From assembly GCA_018970395.1 (NCBI GenBank), contig JAGWWM010000013.1, positions 1 to 60,840 of the forward strand: DNA of 60,840 bases. The letters are read 5' to 3'. Position numbers and translations under genes: made by a program. A model generated the notes under the pieces. That model searched no databases, was not told the DNA's origin, and saw only the letters and a list, made by a program, of their open reading frames with translations. The stretch is from Bacteroidota bacterium. GTDB lineage: Bacteria; Bacteroidota; Bacteroidia; Chitinophagales; Chitinophagaceae. Of the stretch, positions 1-8,725 are shown piece after piece; the first letter of the stretch is position 1; every line of letters starts with the position of its first letter.

Positions 1-90
1 AAGCCAATTAAATAAAGTAAGCCATTTGTAATACTGAATTATCTTCATGTAGTCATTAATGATGGTGTCTAATAGACTTTTGGATCTTAC

Positions 91-1935
91 CTACACCCAT
101 CTCCCTATCTCCTCCACCAACTCACCCTTGGTTAAAGGTACTCCCTTTATCTTATTGTATCCTTTCGCATCCACCATAAACTGATCTCGAATGATTTTGA
201 TGAGCTGGCCGTTGTTGATCTCAGGTATAAGTATCGTTTCGTAATTCTTTAAAATGTCCCCGAGATTTTTCGGGAAGGGACGTACATAGCGAATATGCGC
301 ATGGGCAACCGATTTGCCCTGTGACTGTAACTCTGCTACGGCACTCTTGATGGCTCCGTAGGTAGAGCCCCATCCTAATACAAGCACTTTCCCTTTTTCT
401 GGACCGCTGTCTAATTTTTGATCGGGGATATAATTCGCAATCATATCAACCTTGGCCTGACGCGTCTTCACCATGTGCTCATGGTTATCAGGATCATAAC
501 TCACGTTACCGGTAATATCCTGCTTCTCTAGTCCTCCTATACGATGCTCAAGTCCGGGTGTACCGGGGATCGCCCAGGCGCGTACTAATTTTTCATCTCT
601 TTTATAAGGCATTAATTTCGTTTCGCCTTCTTCCAATTCCCTTTTGAAGTTCACTTTGATTTCGGGTAAATTTTCTGCCTGCGGGAAACGCCAGGGCTCA
701 GCTCCATTGGCAATATATCCGTCACTTAATAATAAAACGGGAGTCATGTGCTGAATGGCAATACGACAGGCTTCGAGCGTTACATCAAAACAATCGCTGG
801 GAGTGGAAGTTGCAATCACCGGCATCGGACATTCCCCGTTTCTGCCATAATAGGCCTGCAACAAATCACTCTGCTCCGTCTTGGTAGGCAAACCGGTAGA
901 AGGGCCGCCCCGTTGGATGTTGATTACCAAAAGAGGAATCTCCAGCATCACCGCCAAACCCATTGCTTCCGTTTTCAAAGCAATGCCGGGACCACTGCTG
1001 GTAGTTACCCCAAGCGCCCCGCCATAGGCTGCCCCAATGGCAGCAGTAATAGCAGCAATTTCATCTTCGGCCTGATAGGTTTTTACACCAAAACTTTTAT
1101 GACGACTCAATTCATGTAAAATATCACTGGCAGGCGTAATGGGATAAGAGCCTAAAAACAAAGAAAGTCCGCTTTTCTGACTGGCGGCAATCAATCCGTA
1201 TGCCACCGCCTGATTCCCCATGATGGAACGATAGACGCCAGGTTTCATTTTAGCGCGCTCCATCTTGTAGGTAGTCGTAAAAGTTTCTGTCGTGTCTCCG
1301 TAATTATAGCCTGCTTTTAATGCGGCAATATTGCTATTTAGGATTTCGTCTTTCTTGCCAAACTTATCAGTTAAAAACTGTAGGGTGCTATCCATATCAC
1401 GGTTGTACATCCAGTACAAGAACCCCAGCACAAACATGTTTTTGGCGCGATCTTTCTCTTTGGTGCCAAGATGAAATTCCTTCAATGCCTCACGGGTCAT
1501 CTTCGTTACATCCATTTTGATCACTTCATAACCATTCAGTTGATCACCATCGAGTGGATTTTCGCCGTCCGCATAATTGGCGAGACGTAAGTTTTTGGCA
1601 TCAAAACCATCGGTATTCACAATGATTTTACCGCCTTTTTTAATGGCAGTAAGGTTCACTTTTAAGGCTGCGGCATTCATTGCCACCAGTACATCACAGG
1701 CATCGCCGGGGGTAAATACAGGATTGCTGCTAAAGCGCAACTGATAGCCGCTCACACCGGGCAGTGTTCCTTGCGGAGCACGGATTTCAGCGGGGAAATC
1801 AGGGAAAGTGGCCAGTTCAATACCTAAAAGAGCTGTATTATTAGTAAACTGACTTCCCGTTAATTGCATACCATCCCCACTGTCGCCTGCAAATTTTATC
1901 ACAACGTCACTTAAGACTTCTTCTTTACGTACCAT
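91..1935 (-). CDS. korA: 2-oxoglutarate/2-oxoacid:ferredoxin oxidoreductase, fused gamma-alpha subunit
   Basis: Catalyses ferredoxin-linked oxidative decarboxylation of a 2-oxoacid, probably 2-oxoglutarate in the TCA cycle, together with a TPP-binding beta subunit. The N-terminal gamma domain (about residues 1-190) carries the glycine-rich motif FAGDSGDGMQLTG. The alpha domain (from about residue 235) has the pyrimidine-binding motif GSYPITPASDILHEL, and the C-terminal domain begins near residue 510. The length of 614 residues suits the fused gamma-alpha type. The start ATG lies 17 bases downstream of a consensus -7 box. The beta subunit (korB) is not in the window; it could lie beyond the left edge. 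Exact 2-oxoacid specificity is inferred, not shown. Confidence 0.9.
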   Translation of the reverse strand: MVRKEEVLSDVVIKFAGDSGDGMQLTGSQFTNNTALLGIELATFPDFPAEIRAPQGTLPGVSGYQLRFSSNPVFTPGDACDVLVAMNAAALKVNLTAIKKGGKIIVNTDGFDAKNLRLANYADGENPLDGDQLNGYEVIKMDVTKMTREALKEFHLGTKEKDRAKNMFVLGFLYWMYNRDMDSTLQFLTDKFGKKDEILNSNIAALKAGYNYGDTTETFTTTYKMERAKMKPGVYRSIMGNQAVAYGLIAASQKSGLSLFLGSYPITPASDILHELSRHKSFGVKTYQAEDEIAAITAAIGAAYGGALGVTTSSGPGIALKTEAMGLAVMLEIPLLVINIQRGGPSTGLPTKTEQSDLLQAYYGRNGECPMPVIATSTPSDCFDVTLEACRIAIQHMTPVLLLSDGYIANGAEPWRFPQAENLPEIKVNFKRELEEGETKLMPYKRDEKLVRAWAIPGTPGLEHRIGGLEKQDITGNVSYDPDNHEHMVKTRQAKVDMIANYIPDQKLDSGPEKGKVLVLGWGSTYGAIKSAVAELQSQGKSVAHAHIRYVRPFPKNLGDILKNYETILIPEINNGQLIKIIRDQFMVDAKGYNKIKGVPLTKGELVEEIGRWV

Positions 1936-1952
1936 ATTCTTGATTGAAACCG

Positions 1953-1960
1953 CAAAATTA
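1953..1960 (-). promoter_or_regulatory. -7 box of korA promoter
   Basis: On the minus strand this reads TAATTTTG, a full match to the Bacteroidota -7 consensus TAnnTTTG, and ends 17 bases before the korA ATG. No clear TTG -33 element is visible at the usual spacing. Confidence 0.5.
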
Positions 1961-2023
1961 ACGCTGAAAGCCCTTATTCAGCCATTCCGATTAATATTTA
2001 ATAGGAGGAGTGACCGATTTGCC

Positions 2024-2272
2024 TTAACGAGCCTGATGTACGGCTGCAATCTGGTCAATGGCTTCAGCGAGTTGCCGATCTTTTTCCGTAATCCGGTTGC
2101 CTGCATCATGGGTGCAAAGACGGATGTCCACCTTATTCCATACATTGCTCCACCAGGGATGATGATTTTGGCGTTCAGCTTCAAAAGCAACGGCAGTCAT
2201 GAAGGCAAAGGCAGCCACAAAGTCGGCAAATTCAAATTGTTTACATAGTTGTTGATCCGATTCAATCCACAT
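2024..2272 (-). CDS. phhB: 4a-hydroxytetrahydrobiopterin dehydratase (pterin carbinolamine dehydratase)
   Basis: Dehydrates 4a-hydroxytetrahydropterin so that the pterin cofactor of aromatic amino acid hydroxylases can be recycled. The 82-residue protein carries the family signature E-x3-NHHP followed by W, a [12 protein letters not shown] segment and a final D, in the expected order and spacing. It is slightly shorter than the usual 95-110 residues, mostly at the N-terminus. It starts 10 bases after the stop of the IPExxxVDY gene, so the two are probably cotranscribed. No phenylalanine hydroxylase is in the window, so the physiological partner is unknown. Confidence 0.82.
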   Translation of the reverse strand: MWIESDQQLCKQFEFADFVAAFAFMTAVAFEAERQNHHPWWSNVWNKVDIRLCTHDAGNRITEKDRQLAEAIDQIAAVHQAR

Positions 2273-2282
2273 AAAAGGGAAT

Positions 2283-2726
2283 TTAAAAAACTAAATTAAG
2301 TTTGTTTTTCATTTTTTCCAATGTTAACGGAATAACCAGCTGCACCCCCTGAATATGTTTTATATCCTCTATTAATAGTCCTTCTTCTTCTTTATCAGGC
2401 AGATCCCCTTTCAGTAGCCATAAAAAATCAAGATGCTTGAATTCGGGCAATAAATATTCCCCATCGTATTGATTTTTATAGAGGTAATAAGTGAGTGAAA
2501 TTCCCGGCTCCTGATATTCAAAAACAGGAAAATAATAGTTTCTTCCCTTTCTTTTAAGCTCAATTTCCAGTGAATCGTTGATGCGGAAATCAAAACGAAT
2601 AGACTGGTTTACCTGCCACACAAAACGCTGCGCCTCCATAGAGGAAGCCATGATGCCAAGCAGCAGACTGTCCTCGTAAAATTCTTCCGCCAGTTCTTCA
2701 TTATCAAGCGTATGTTTATTAGACAT
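2283..2726 (-). CDS. IPExxxVDY family protein
   Basis: Small Bacteroidota-specific protein of unknown function. The family-defining motif appears here as LPEFKHLDF (residues about 94-102) and the usual C-terminal pattern ending in KNKLNLVF is present. It is predicted to be soluble, acidic and without a signal peptide. The start at 2726 (MSNKHTLD) is preferred over the ATG nine bases upstream, because a consensus -7 box spans 2733-2740 and transcription should begin near 2729. It leads a two-gene unit with the pterin dehydratase. Confidence 0.75.
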   Translation of the reverse strand: MSNKHTLDNEELAEEFYEDSLLLGIMASSMEAQRFVWQVNQSIRFDFRINDSLEIELKRKGRNYYFPVFEYQEPGISLTYYLYKNQYDGEYLLPEFKHLDFLWLLKGDLPDKEEEGLLIEDIKHIQGVQLVIPLTLEKMKNKLNLVF

Positions 2727-2732
2727 GGGGTG

Positions 2733-2740
2733 CAAAATTA
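2733..2740 (-). promoter_or_regulatory. -7 box upstream of IPExxxVDY gene
   Basis: Minus-strand TAATTTTG matches TAnnTTTG exactly and ends six bases before the chosen ATG (A at 2726). This implies a very short leader and decides the start codon. Confidence 0.5.
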
Positions 2741-2827
2741 TACGTCCCTAACAAAACCAAAGACACACTAAGATAATTGTTAAAAAAATTCCTTCAAAAT
2801 AATTACGTGTATGTACATGTATTTTCT

Positions 2828-2835
2828 TAGCTTTG
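2828..2835 (+). promoter_or_regulatory. -7 box of yceI promoter
   Basis: TAGCTTTG matches TAnnTTTG exactly and lies 22 bases before the yceI ATG. Just upstream (2804-2821) is a stretch with overlapping short palindromes (ATGTACAT, ACATGT) near the expected -33 position; it could be an operator, but this is not shown. Confidence 0.5.
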
Positions 2836-2857
2836 CACAAAACAAAAAATTTTTATT

Positions 2858-3502
2858 ATGAAAAAATCAATTTTGGCTTTGCCGATACTGGCAGGCGTCC
2901 TTGTTCTTTCTGCATTCAAATCTGTAAACTTAACTGAGGAAATAACCTCCATTAATCCACCAGCAGGCAAGCAGATTGTTTCAAAATGGACGGTGGACAA
3001 ACCGCATACCTCTGTTCGCTTTGCCGTGAGTCACATGGTAGTAGCAGAAACAGAAGGTACATTCAAAGTGTTTGATGGCAGCGTAGAGCATACCAAAGCT
3101 GACTGGAGTGACGCTAAGATCAATTTCTCGGTAGATGTCAATTCTATCAACACCGACAATGATTATCGCGACAAGCATTTAAAAGGGGACGACTTTTTTA
3201 ATGCAGAAAAATACCCGTCAATGACGTTCAAAAGCACTTCTTTCAAACCGCTTGGAAAAAATAAATATGAATTAAAGGGAGATCTTACGATCAGAGATAT
3301 TACCAAACCTGTGAAGTTTGATGTGGTTTTCGGCGGCATCACTACCGGTCCGAAAATGGATAAAGCAGGATTTAAAGCCACCGGTTCCATTAATCGCTTT
3401 GACTACAATTTGAAATGGAATCAACTTACTGAAACCGGCAGCGTTATGGTTGGGAAAGAAGTTGAAATTGTGGTTCGGTTAGAACTGAACAGAGAGAAAT
3501 AA
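2858..3502 (+). CDS. YceI family periplasmic lipid-binding-type protein
   Basis: A member of the YceI family, beta-barrel proteins that bind isoprenoid-type lipids in the periplasm. The N-terminus (KKSILALPILAGVLVLSAF) is a Sec signal peptide. The mature protein has the family landmarks: WTVDKPHTSVRFAVSHM near residues 44-60, DNDYRDKHLKGDDFF near 98-112, YPSMTFKS, and GDLTIRDITKPVKFDV. Its length of 214 residues is normal. It is monocistronic, with its own promoter and an AT-rich inverted repeat after the stop. A second YceI gene lies at 40332-40889 in a different context. Confidence 0.88.
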   Translation: MKKSILALPILAGVLVLSAFKSVNLTEEITSINPPAGKQIVSKWTVDKPHTSVRFAVSHMVVAETEGTFKVFDGSVEHTKADWSDAKINFSVDVNSINTDNDYRDKHLKGDDFFNAEKYPSMTFKSTSFKPLGKNKYELKGDLTIRDITKPVKFDVVFGGITTGPKMDKAGFKATGSINRFDYNLKWNQLTETGSVMVGKEVEIVVRLELNREK

Positions 3503-3594
3503 ATAATTGGTAATTAGTAATTAATAATTAGTAATAGAGTAATAAATCAACCCAATTATTAATTATTAATTATTAATTACTAATTCTTAATTAT
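3503..3594. repeat. TAATTA heptamer repeat with inverted-repeat arms, between two stop codons
   Basis: AT-rich repeats of a seven-base unit (TAATTAn) fill the space between the convergent yceI and htpG stop codons. The arms 3512-3530 and 3567-3585 are perfect 19-base inverted repeats, so transcripts from either side could fold into a long A-U hairpin. Related arrays occur at 17049-17128, 38165-38200 and 40901-40945. Confidence 0.75.
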
Positions 3595-5405
3595 ATCATA
3601 TTCACATTCCTTTGAATAAACTCCGTCAGCTTTTCGCCTTTCAGCAAGCCTTGCGATAGTAAAGCCAGGTCTGCGAGATTACGAACGGTTTCTTTGCTTT
3701 TTTCTTTATCTGCTCCACTCAAAATCTTTCTGTACACGGGGTGATTGCCATTGACAGTGAGTTCAACTTCATCTGGCATAGTCGCATAGAAAGCAGCCAT
3801 CGGCCCACCGATACTGCCCATATCTTTCATGCGACGCATCATTTCCGGACGAGTGGCGATGACAGGAGGAGCCTCCTGACTCAAGCCCTTCACTTCTACA
3901 TTGAGATGCAGATCAGTTAATTGAATATTGAACCATTCTTTTAATTCTTTTACTTCATCTTCGCTTAAAACAGATTTTAAATCTTCCTGTTTGTCAATCA
4001 GGTTGTCGGCGATATCCGCATCAACGCGACGAAGAACTACATTCTCCCATTTCATTTCTATCTGACTGATGAAGGATGCATCAATCAAAGTGTCAAAGAT
4101 GACTACTTTATACCCTTTTCCGGTGGCTACCTGTACAAAGCTGTTTTGCTCTACCGGATTATTGGTATAGAGGATTGTTAATTTGCCGTCTTTATTTTTC
4201 TGCAAGGCCTCTGTTGCTGCACGATATTCTTCCAGCGTGTAGTATTTGTCTTCGCCCACCGCCTTCATGATATGAAACTTGTTGGCCTTCTCCAGAAACT
4301 TCTCGTCCGTCATCATGCCATATTTCACAAACAAGGACAAGCTCTCCCATTTCTCTTCAAATTCTTTGCGCTCGTTACGGAAAATTTCATCGAGTTTGTC
4401 GGCAACCTTTTTGGTGATATGCGCATTGATTTTTTTCACATTGGGATCGCCCTGCAGATAACTGCGACTAACATTCAAGGGAATATCCGGACTGTCTATC
4501 ACGCCATGCAACAGCATTAAGAATTCAGGCACGATATCTTTCACTTCATCCGTAACAAATACCTGATTGCAATAAAGCTGAATTTTATCTTTCTGGATTT
4601 CGTGACTCTGCTTGATTTTGGGGAAATATAAGACTCCGGTGAGATTAAAAGGATAGTCCACATTCAGATGAATCCAGAACAAAGGGGCATCACTAAACGG
4701 ATATAATTCTTTGTAGAAATCCTGATAATTTTGAGATGTCAGTTCAGCAGGTTTCTTCACCCACAACGGTTGGGTATTGTTGATCTGCTCTTCGCCATAA
4801 TAAATGGCAACAGGCAGGAAGCGGCAAAAACGCTTGAGGATTCCTTTCAATTTGTCATCTTCCAGAAACTCTTTGCTTTCATCATCGACGTGAAGGATGA
4901 TGTCTGTCCCGCGCTCTGTACGCTGCGCGGTTTCTTCGAGCTTGTATTCCGGACTGCCATCGCATTCCCAACGAACGGCAGATCCATCTTTAAAACTTTT
5001 GGTAATGACTTCAACCTTTTTACTCACCATGAAGGCAGAGTAAAAACCCAGGCCGAATTTGCCGATGATGGCATTTTCGTTCTGACCTTTATATTTCTGT
5101 ACAAATTCTTCAGCACCGGAGAACGCTACCTGATTAATATATTTCTGTACTTCTTCTGCTGTCATTCCTACTCCTTTATCGGAGATGGTAATGGTGCCGG
5201 CTTCTTTGTCGAGTTTTACATCTACCCTTAATTCGCCCAGTTCGCCTTTGGCTTCACCCAGGGAGGAGAGGGTTTTGAGTTTTTGGGTGGCATCCACCGC
5301 GTTGCTCACCAGCTCACGCAAAAAAATCTCGTGATCGCTGTAAAGGAATTTCTTGATGATCGGGAAAATATTCTCTGTCTGTACGCTGATACTTCCGGTT
5401 TGCAT
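3591..5405 (-). CDS. htpG: Molecular chaperone HtpG (Hsp90)
   Basis: Cytosolic ATP-dependent Hsp90 chaperone. The N-terminal ATPase domain contains the conserved motifs FLRELVSNAVDA, DKGVGMT and IGKFGLGFYSAFMV. The middle domain carries the catalytic-loop region with RSYLQGDPNVKKI, and the C-terminal dimerisation domain is full length (604 residues). The ATG at 5405 gives the usual N-terminus MQTGSISVQTENIFPI; an upstream TTG three codons earlier is unlikely. The gene converges on yceI with the heptamer repeat between them. No heat-shock operator of the CIRCE type is visible upstream. Confidence 0.96.
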   Translation of the reverse strand: MQTGSISVQTENIFPIIKKFLYSDHEIFLRELVSNAVDATQKLKTLSSLGEAKGELGELRVDVKLDKEAGTITISDKGVGMTAEEVQKYINQVAFSGAEEFVQKYKGQNENAIIGKFGLGFYSAFMVSKKVEVITKSFKDGSAVRWECDGSPEYKLEETAQRTERGTDIILHVDDESKEFLEDDKLKGILKRFCRFLPVAIYYGEEQINNTQPLWVKKPAELTSQNYQDFYKELYPFSDAPLFWIHLNVDYPFNLTGVLYFPKIKQSHEIQKDKIQLYCNQVFVTDEVKDIVPEFLMLLHGVIDSPDIPLNVSRSYLQGDPNVKKINAHITKKVADKLDEIFRNERKEFEEKWESLSLFVKYGMMTDEKFLEKANKFHIMKAVGEDKYYTLEEYRAATEALQKNKDGKLTILYTNNPVEQNSFVQVATGKGYKVVIFDTLIDASFISQIEMKWENVVLRRVDADIADNLIDKQEDLKSVLSEDEVKELKEWFNIQLTDLHLNVEVKGLSQEAPPVIATRPEMMRRMKDMGSIGGPMAAFYATMPDEVELTVNGNHPVYRKILSGADKEKSKETVRNLADLALLSQGLLKGEKLTEFIQRNVNMI

Positions 5406-5515
5406 AGAAATCAATTTTTCCCAAACTAGTCAAAAAAAATGCCAGAAGGAAAGATGCGACAAAATGTCAAGGTAGGGTTAGCAATCCCCCTTTTTATGAA
5501 CAGATAATCTTCGTC

Positions 5516-6970
5516 CTATTGCCCCTGCGCCAGACTATATCCTTTCTTGCCTCCCCAGCTATTCAACAGTTCGGTGGAACAAATTTTAAAATCTTTAATC
5601 ACTCTTTGCTGAAGATCGAGAATATCCTGTTGGGAAACGCCGGTTTCCAACGGAGTTTCAAAACGACAACGGAATTGATTGACCAGGTTGGTAAAAATGC
5701 TTCCCTTCGGCCACACCTGCGTGCCGCGATTTGTAATGGTTATCAGTTGAAATTTTTCTCCGCTGTGACGAAGCATTTTTTCAGCAACGCCATCCGGCTG
5801 CGCTTCACTCTCTACAAACAAATCAACCCCCATGATTACTTCCTGAATCAATTCCTTCGACATAATCAAAGGATTTTTGGAAGGTCGAAAATGGGTGGGC
5901 GTAACCGGCAAATCCGGTGTTTCTTCTTTTGCCTGTAAAGAAGGCTTCTTTCCAAAATTTTGAATGATTGTATTGGCGAAATCGGTAGTGTTTAGGGATG
6001 TTGTGTTTTTATTTCCAAAATCTCCTGTGTGGATGCCACTCTCAAGCGTATAAAGCAGCGCGTTTTCAATCATGGCCGCTTTTTTCATAAACCCCAAGTG
6101 GCGCAACATACTCAGACCGCTTAATAATAATGCAGTAGGATTGGCAATATTTTTTCCTGCTATATCCGGTGCCGTGCCGTGTACTGCTTCAAATATGCAG
6201 ATATGATCGCCAATATTGGCACTGGGAGCAAAACCAAGCCCTCCTACCAGTCCGGCACAAAGGTCGCTTACAATATCTCCCTGAAGATTGGTGAGTACAA
6301 TCACATCAAACAGATCGGGGCGACTGACCAGTTTCATGCAGAGGTCATCTACAATTACATCGTCAGCTTTGAGTTCGGGATATTCACGCGCAATCTCATA
6401 GAATACTTCGAGAAATAATCCGTCAGTAATTTTCATGATATTGGCTTTATGTCCGCAGGTAATTCTGCGCGCGCCTTTCTTCTTTGCCATTTCAAAAGCA
6501 TAGCGAATCACCTGTTCACTGCCTGGCCGGGTAATAAAGCGACGGCTGAGTGCAACATCATGGGTAAGCATGTGTTCGATGCCCCCGTAAGTATCTTCAA
6601 TATTTTCTCTTACAATCGTGAGATCAATGGGAATACCGGCTTTGGAAAAAACAGTGTCCACTCCGTGCAGCGTTTGAAAGGTTCTTTTATTGGCATAAGT
6701 GTTCCAGGTTTTTCTTGCGGTTACATTGACGCTTTTTACACCTTTCCCCTTGGGTGTTTCCATAGGCCCTTTGAACAGGATGCCCAGCTCCTCAATCGTT
6801 GCCTGCGCTTCGGGAGTCATTCCATTAGAGAACCCTTTGTCGAACACCCACTTTCCCATCTCAACAAATTCATACTGCAGCGGTACTTCTGCCTGATTAA
6901 AGATATCTAGCACCGCCTGCATGATTTCTGAGCCAATGCCATCTCCTTTAGCAACCGCAATTTTTGTCAT
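5516..6970 (-). CDS. icd: Isocitrate dehydrogenase, long form, NAD+-type coenzyme signature
   Basis: Oxidative decarboxylation of isocitrate to 2-oxoglutarate in the TCA cycle. The 484-residue chain has the isopropylmalate/isocitrate dehydrogenase core (substrate motifs near residues 80-140, metal-binding DDLCMKL and NLQGDIVSDL) plus a C-terminal extension of about 130 residues as in Thermus-type enzymes. The coenzyme loop reads HGTAPDIAGKNIANP. Aligned to E. coli Icd, positions 344, 345 and 351 are Asp, Ile and Ala, the combination of NAD+-dependent enzymes, instead of Lys, Tyr and Val. KorA at the window start would use its product. It has its own -7 box at 6987-6994. Confidence 0.9.
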   Translation of the reverse strand: MTKIAVAKGDGIGSEIMQAVLDIFNQAEVPLQYEFVEMGKWVFDKGFSNGMTPEAQATIEELGILFKGPMETPKGKGVKSVNVTARKTWNTYANKRTFQTLHGVDTVFSKAGIPIDLTIVRENIEDTYGGIEHMLTHDVALSRRFITRPGSEQVIRYAFEMAKKKGARRITCGHKANIMKITDGLFLEVFYEIAREYPELKADDVIVDDLCMKLVSRPDLFDVIVLTNLQGDIVSDLCAGLVGGLGFAPSANIGDHICIFEAVHGTAPDIAGKNIANPTALLLSGLSMLRHLGFMKKAAMIENALLYTLESGIHTGDFGNKNTTSLNTTDFANTIIQNFGKKPSLQAKEETPDLPVTPTHFRPSKNPLIMSKELIQEVIMGVDLFVESEAQPDGVAEKMLRHSGEKFQLITITNRGTQVWPKGSIFTNLVNQFRCRFETPLETGVSQQDILDLQQRVIKDFKICSTELLNSWGGKKGYSLAQGQ

Positions 6971-6986
6971 GGGAAAAAGTTTGCGG

Positions 6987-6994
6987 CAAAACTA
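6987..6994 (-). promoter_or_regulatory. -7 box of icd promoter
   Basis: Minus-strand TAGTTTTG matches TAnnTTTG and ends 16 bases before the icd ATG. Confidence 0.5.
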
Positions 6995-7069
6995 ATGATG
7001 CTAACTTTCGTTTGTGTGAAAATTTTCAAAAAGAAAAGATAAAATTAGGTGGCGGTAAGGACAACATAC

Positions 7070-7077
7070 TATATTTG
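7070..7077 (+). promoter_or_regulatory. -7 box for the small exported-protein gene
   Basis: TATATTTG is a perfect TAnnTTTG match. Transcription would begin near 7081-7084, about 12-15 bases before the GTG at 7096, which favours the short version of that gene. Confidence 0.45.
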
Positions 7078-7095
7078 TTCCCATTCAGAAGCATA

Positions 7096-7488
7096 GTGAT
7101 TCGATTCATTAAAATATTATTTCTTTCTTTCCTTCTGGCTCTGCTAAATGGAACCGCCCTGGCGGCTTCTTTTGAAGAGGTAGTTTTTAGCATAGGAATT
7201 GTTTCAAATGACTTGGAAGAAGACCTTAAAGAAGAAAGAATAGCAATTGTTACCGGAGAATATGACTCCGTTGGAGCCGGGGGTTCTGACAACAATGATA
7301 ATCAGGCAATCAATGAGCCCAAGTCTACCCAACACAACTCGTTCTCTCCACCTCTTGAATTAATTGCTGACGCTCAACAGAAGATTACTTTACGTTATAA
7401 GCAATACCGGATCTCCTTACAAAAGTCACTTGTTATTTCTCCTCTATTCATCCTCTATTGCTGCGCTAAAGATGCTTTCCTTTCCTGA
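7096..7488 (+). CDS. Small exported protein of unknown function, upstream of RND efflux genes
   Basis: Not recognised. The reading frame is open further upstream, but a consensus -7 box at 7070-7077 and a signal peptide beginning at the GTG (VIRFIKILFLSFLLALLNGTALA) argue for a start at 7096, giving 131 residues. After the signal come an acidic stretch, a Gly/Asn/Asp-rich low-complexity linker (about residues 60-75) and a basic, aromatic segment (TLRYKQYRISLQ), ending in a hydrophobic C-terminus with a Cys pair. It precedes the efflux operon by 121 bases in the same orientation and may be cotranscribed with it. Confidence 0.5.
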   Translation: MIRFIKILFLSFLLALLNGTALAASFEEVVFSIGIVSNDLEEDLKEERIAIVTGEYDSVGAGGSDNNDNQAINEPKSTQHNSFSPPLELIADAQQKITLRYKQYRISLQKSLVISPLFILYCCAKDAFLS

Positions 7489-7609
7489 GCCAGATCTTCC
7501 GGAATTAAAACTACCTGTTCCCTGAATTTTTAAATATTTATTTAGAAAACTATTTTGTCGCAATCAGGAGTTATAAATAACAACTCTTTAACCCTTAAAT
7601 AAGTCCATT

Positions 7610-8695
7610 ATGCAACGTTTATCTGTAATCCTTTATGCAATCATTTTATTTGTTGCAGCAAGCTGTAAGCACAAGGAAGCCCACCAAGAAGAAGAAGCCA
7701 CTTTTCAGGCAACAAGTCCCATCCGTATCGATACAACCATTTACAATGAATATGTATGTCAGATACATGCCATTCAGCGCATTGAACTCCGAGCCCTTGA
7801 AAAAGGGTATCTGCAAAATATCTATGTGGATGAAGGACAATATGTAAAAAAGGGACAATTGATGTTCAAAATCATGCCCACTATCTACCAGGCTGAAATG
7901 CAAAAATCTCAGGCAGAGGCAGATTACGCAGCAATAGAATATCAGAATACTCAGTCGCTCGCTTCCAAAAACATTGTTTCAAAAAATGAGCTGGCCCTTG
8001 CCAAAGCAAAACTGGATAAAGCAAAAGCGGAACTGTCACTTGCGCAAACACATCTGAGTTTTACAGATATCCGTGCTCCTTTTGATGGCATCATGGATCA
8101 TTTTCACGTACGACTCGGAAGCCTGGTTGACGAAGGAGAACTCTTAACAACCCTTTCCGACAACAGTAAGATGTGGGTATATTTCAATGTGCCCGAAGCG
8201 GAATATCTGAATTACGCTTCCAAATCAAAATCTGAGGGAAACACGAAGGTGAAATTGAAAATGGCAAACAATGAAGCATTCTCACAAATCGGAGAAGTGG
8301 AAACGATTGAAGCAGACTTTAATAATGAAACAGGCAATATTGCATTCAGGGCTACATTCCCAAATCCAAATGGTTTGTTGCGTCATGGAGAGACCGGAAA
8401 TATTCTCATGCCTGTGCCCTTAAAAAACGCAATGATCATTCCTCAAAAAGCCACCTTTGAAGTATTGGATAAAAAGTATGTTTATGTGATAGATAAAGAG
8501 AATAAAATAAAATCTACTGAAATCAAGATAAGTGCCGAAATCCCCCACCTCTACGTCATCAGCAGCGGCATCAATGAAAATGATAAAATATTACTGGAGG
8601 GATTACGCAAAGTAAAAAACGAAGAAAAGATTAAATGGACATTCAAAGCTCAAAAAGAAGTGATGAATGAGCTCACACATCTTCATGCCGAGTAA
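7610..8695 (+). CDS. RND efflux periplasmic adaptor lipoprotein (AcrA/MexA family)
   Basis: Membrane-fusion subunit that bridges an inner-membrane RND pump and an outer-membrane channel. The N-terminus ends in a lipobox (VAASC, Cys19), so it is probably lipid-anchored. The lipoyl/hairpin region (residues about 55-150) has the family pattern GYLQNIYVDEGQYVKKGQLMFKI, an alpha-hairpin rich in Ala/Lys/Glu, and FTDIRAPFDGIM. Beta-barrel and membrane-proximal domains follow. The 361-residue length is typical. The permease begins 30 bases downstream, so they form an operon. Confidence 0.9.
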   Translation: MQRLSVILYAIILFVAASCKHKEAHQEEEATFQATSPIRIDTTIYNEYVCQIHAIQRIELRALEKGYLQNIYVDEGQYVKKGQLMFKIMPTIYQAEMQKSQAEADYAAIEYQNTQSLASKNIVSKNELALAKAKLDKAKAELSLAQTHLSFTDIRAPFDGIMDHFHVRLGSLVDEGELLTTLSDNSKMWVYFNVPEAEYLNYASKSKSEGNTKVKLKMANNEAFSQIGEVETIEADFNNETGNIAFRATFPNPNGLLRHGETGNILMPVPLKNAMIIPQKATFEVLDKKYVYVIDKENKIKSTEIKISAEIPHLYVISSGINENDKILLEGLRKVKNEEKIKWTFKAQKEVMNELTHLHAE

Positions 8696-8725
8696 TTCCT
8701 TATCATCCAATTAAACATATCTATC

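Noticed and set aside
1-48. Open minus-strand frame from ATG at 48 to the left edge (16 codons)
   Set aside because: Too short to tell from chance and no recognisable motif; positions 49-90 also show nothing.
748-1119. Plus-strand frames antisense to korA, htpG, metH, alaS and others
   Set aside because: They are shadows of well-identified genes, with no independent motif, promoter or plausible composition.
2804-2821. Overlapping palindromes upstream of yceI as a defined operator
   Set aside because: Only 6-8 base palindromes of alternating purine-pyrimidine sequence; not enough to call a binding site.
6964-7095. Upstream extension of the small exported-protein frame
   Set aside because: It overlaps the icd start and promoter region, lacks signal-peptide character, and lies before the -7 box at 7070-7077.
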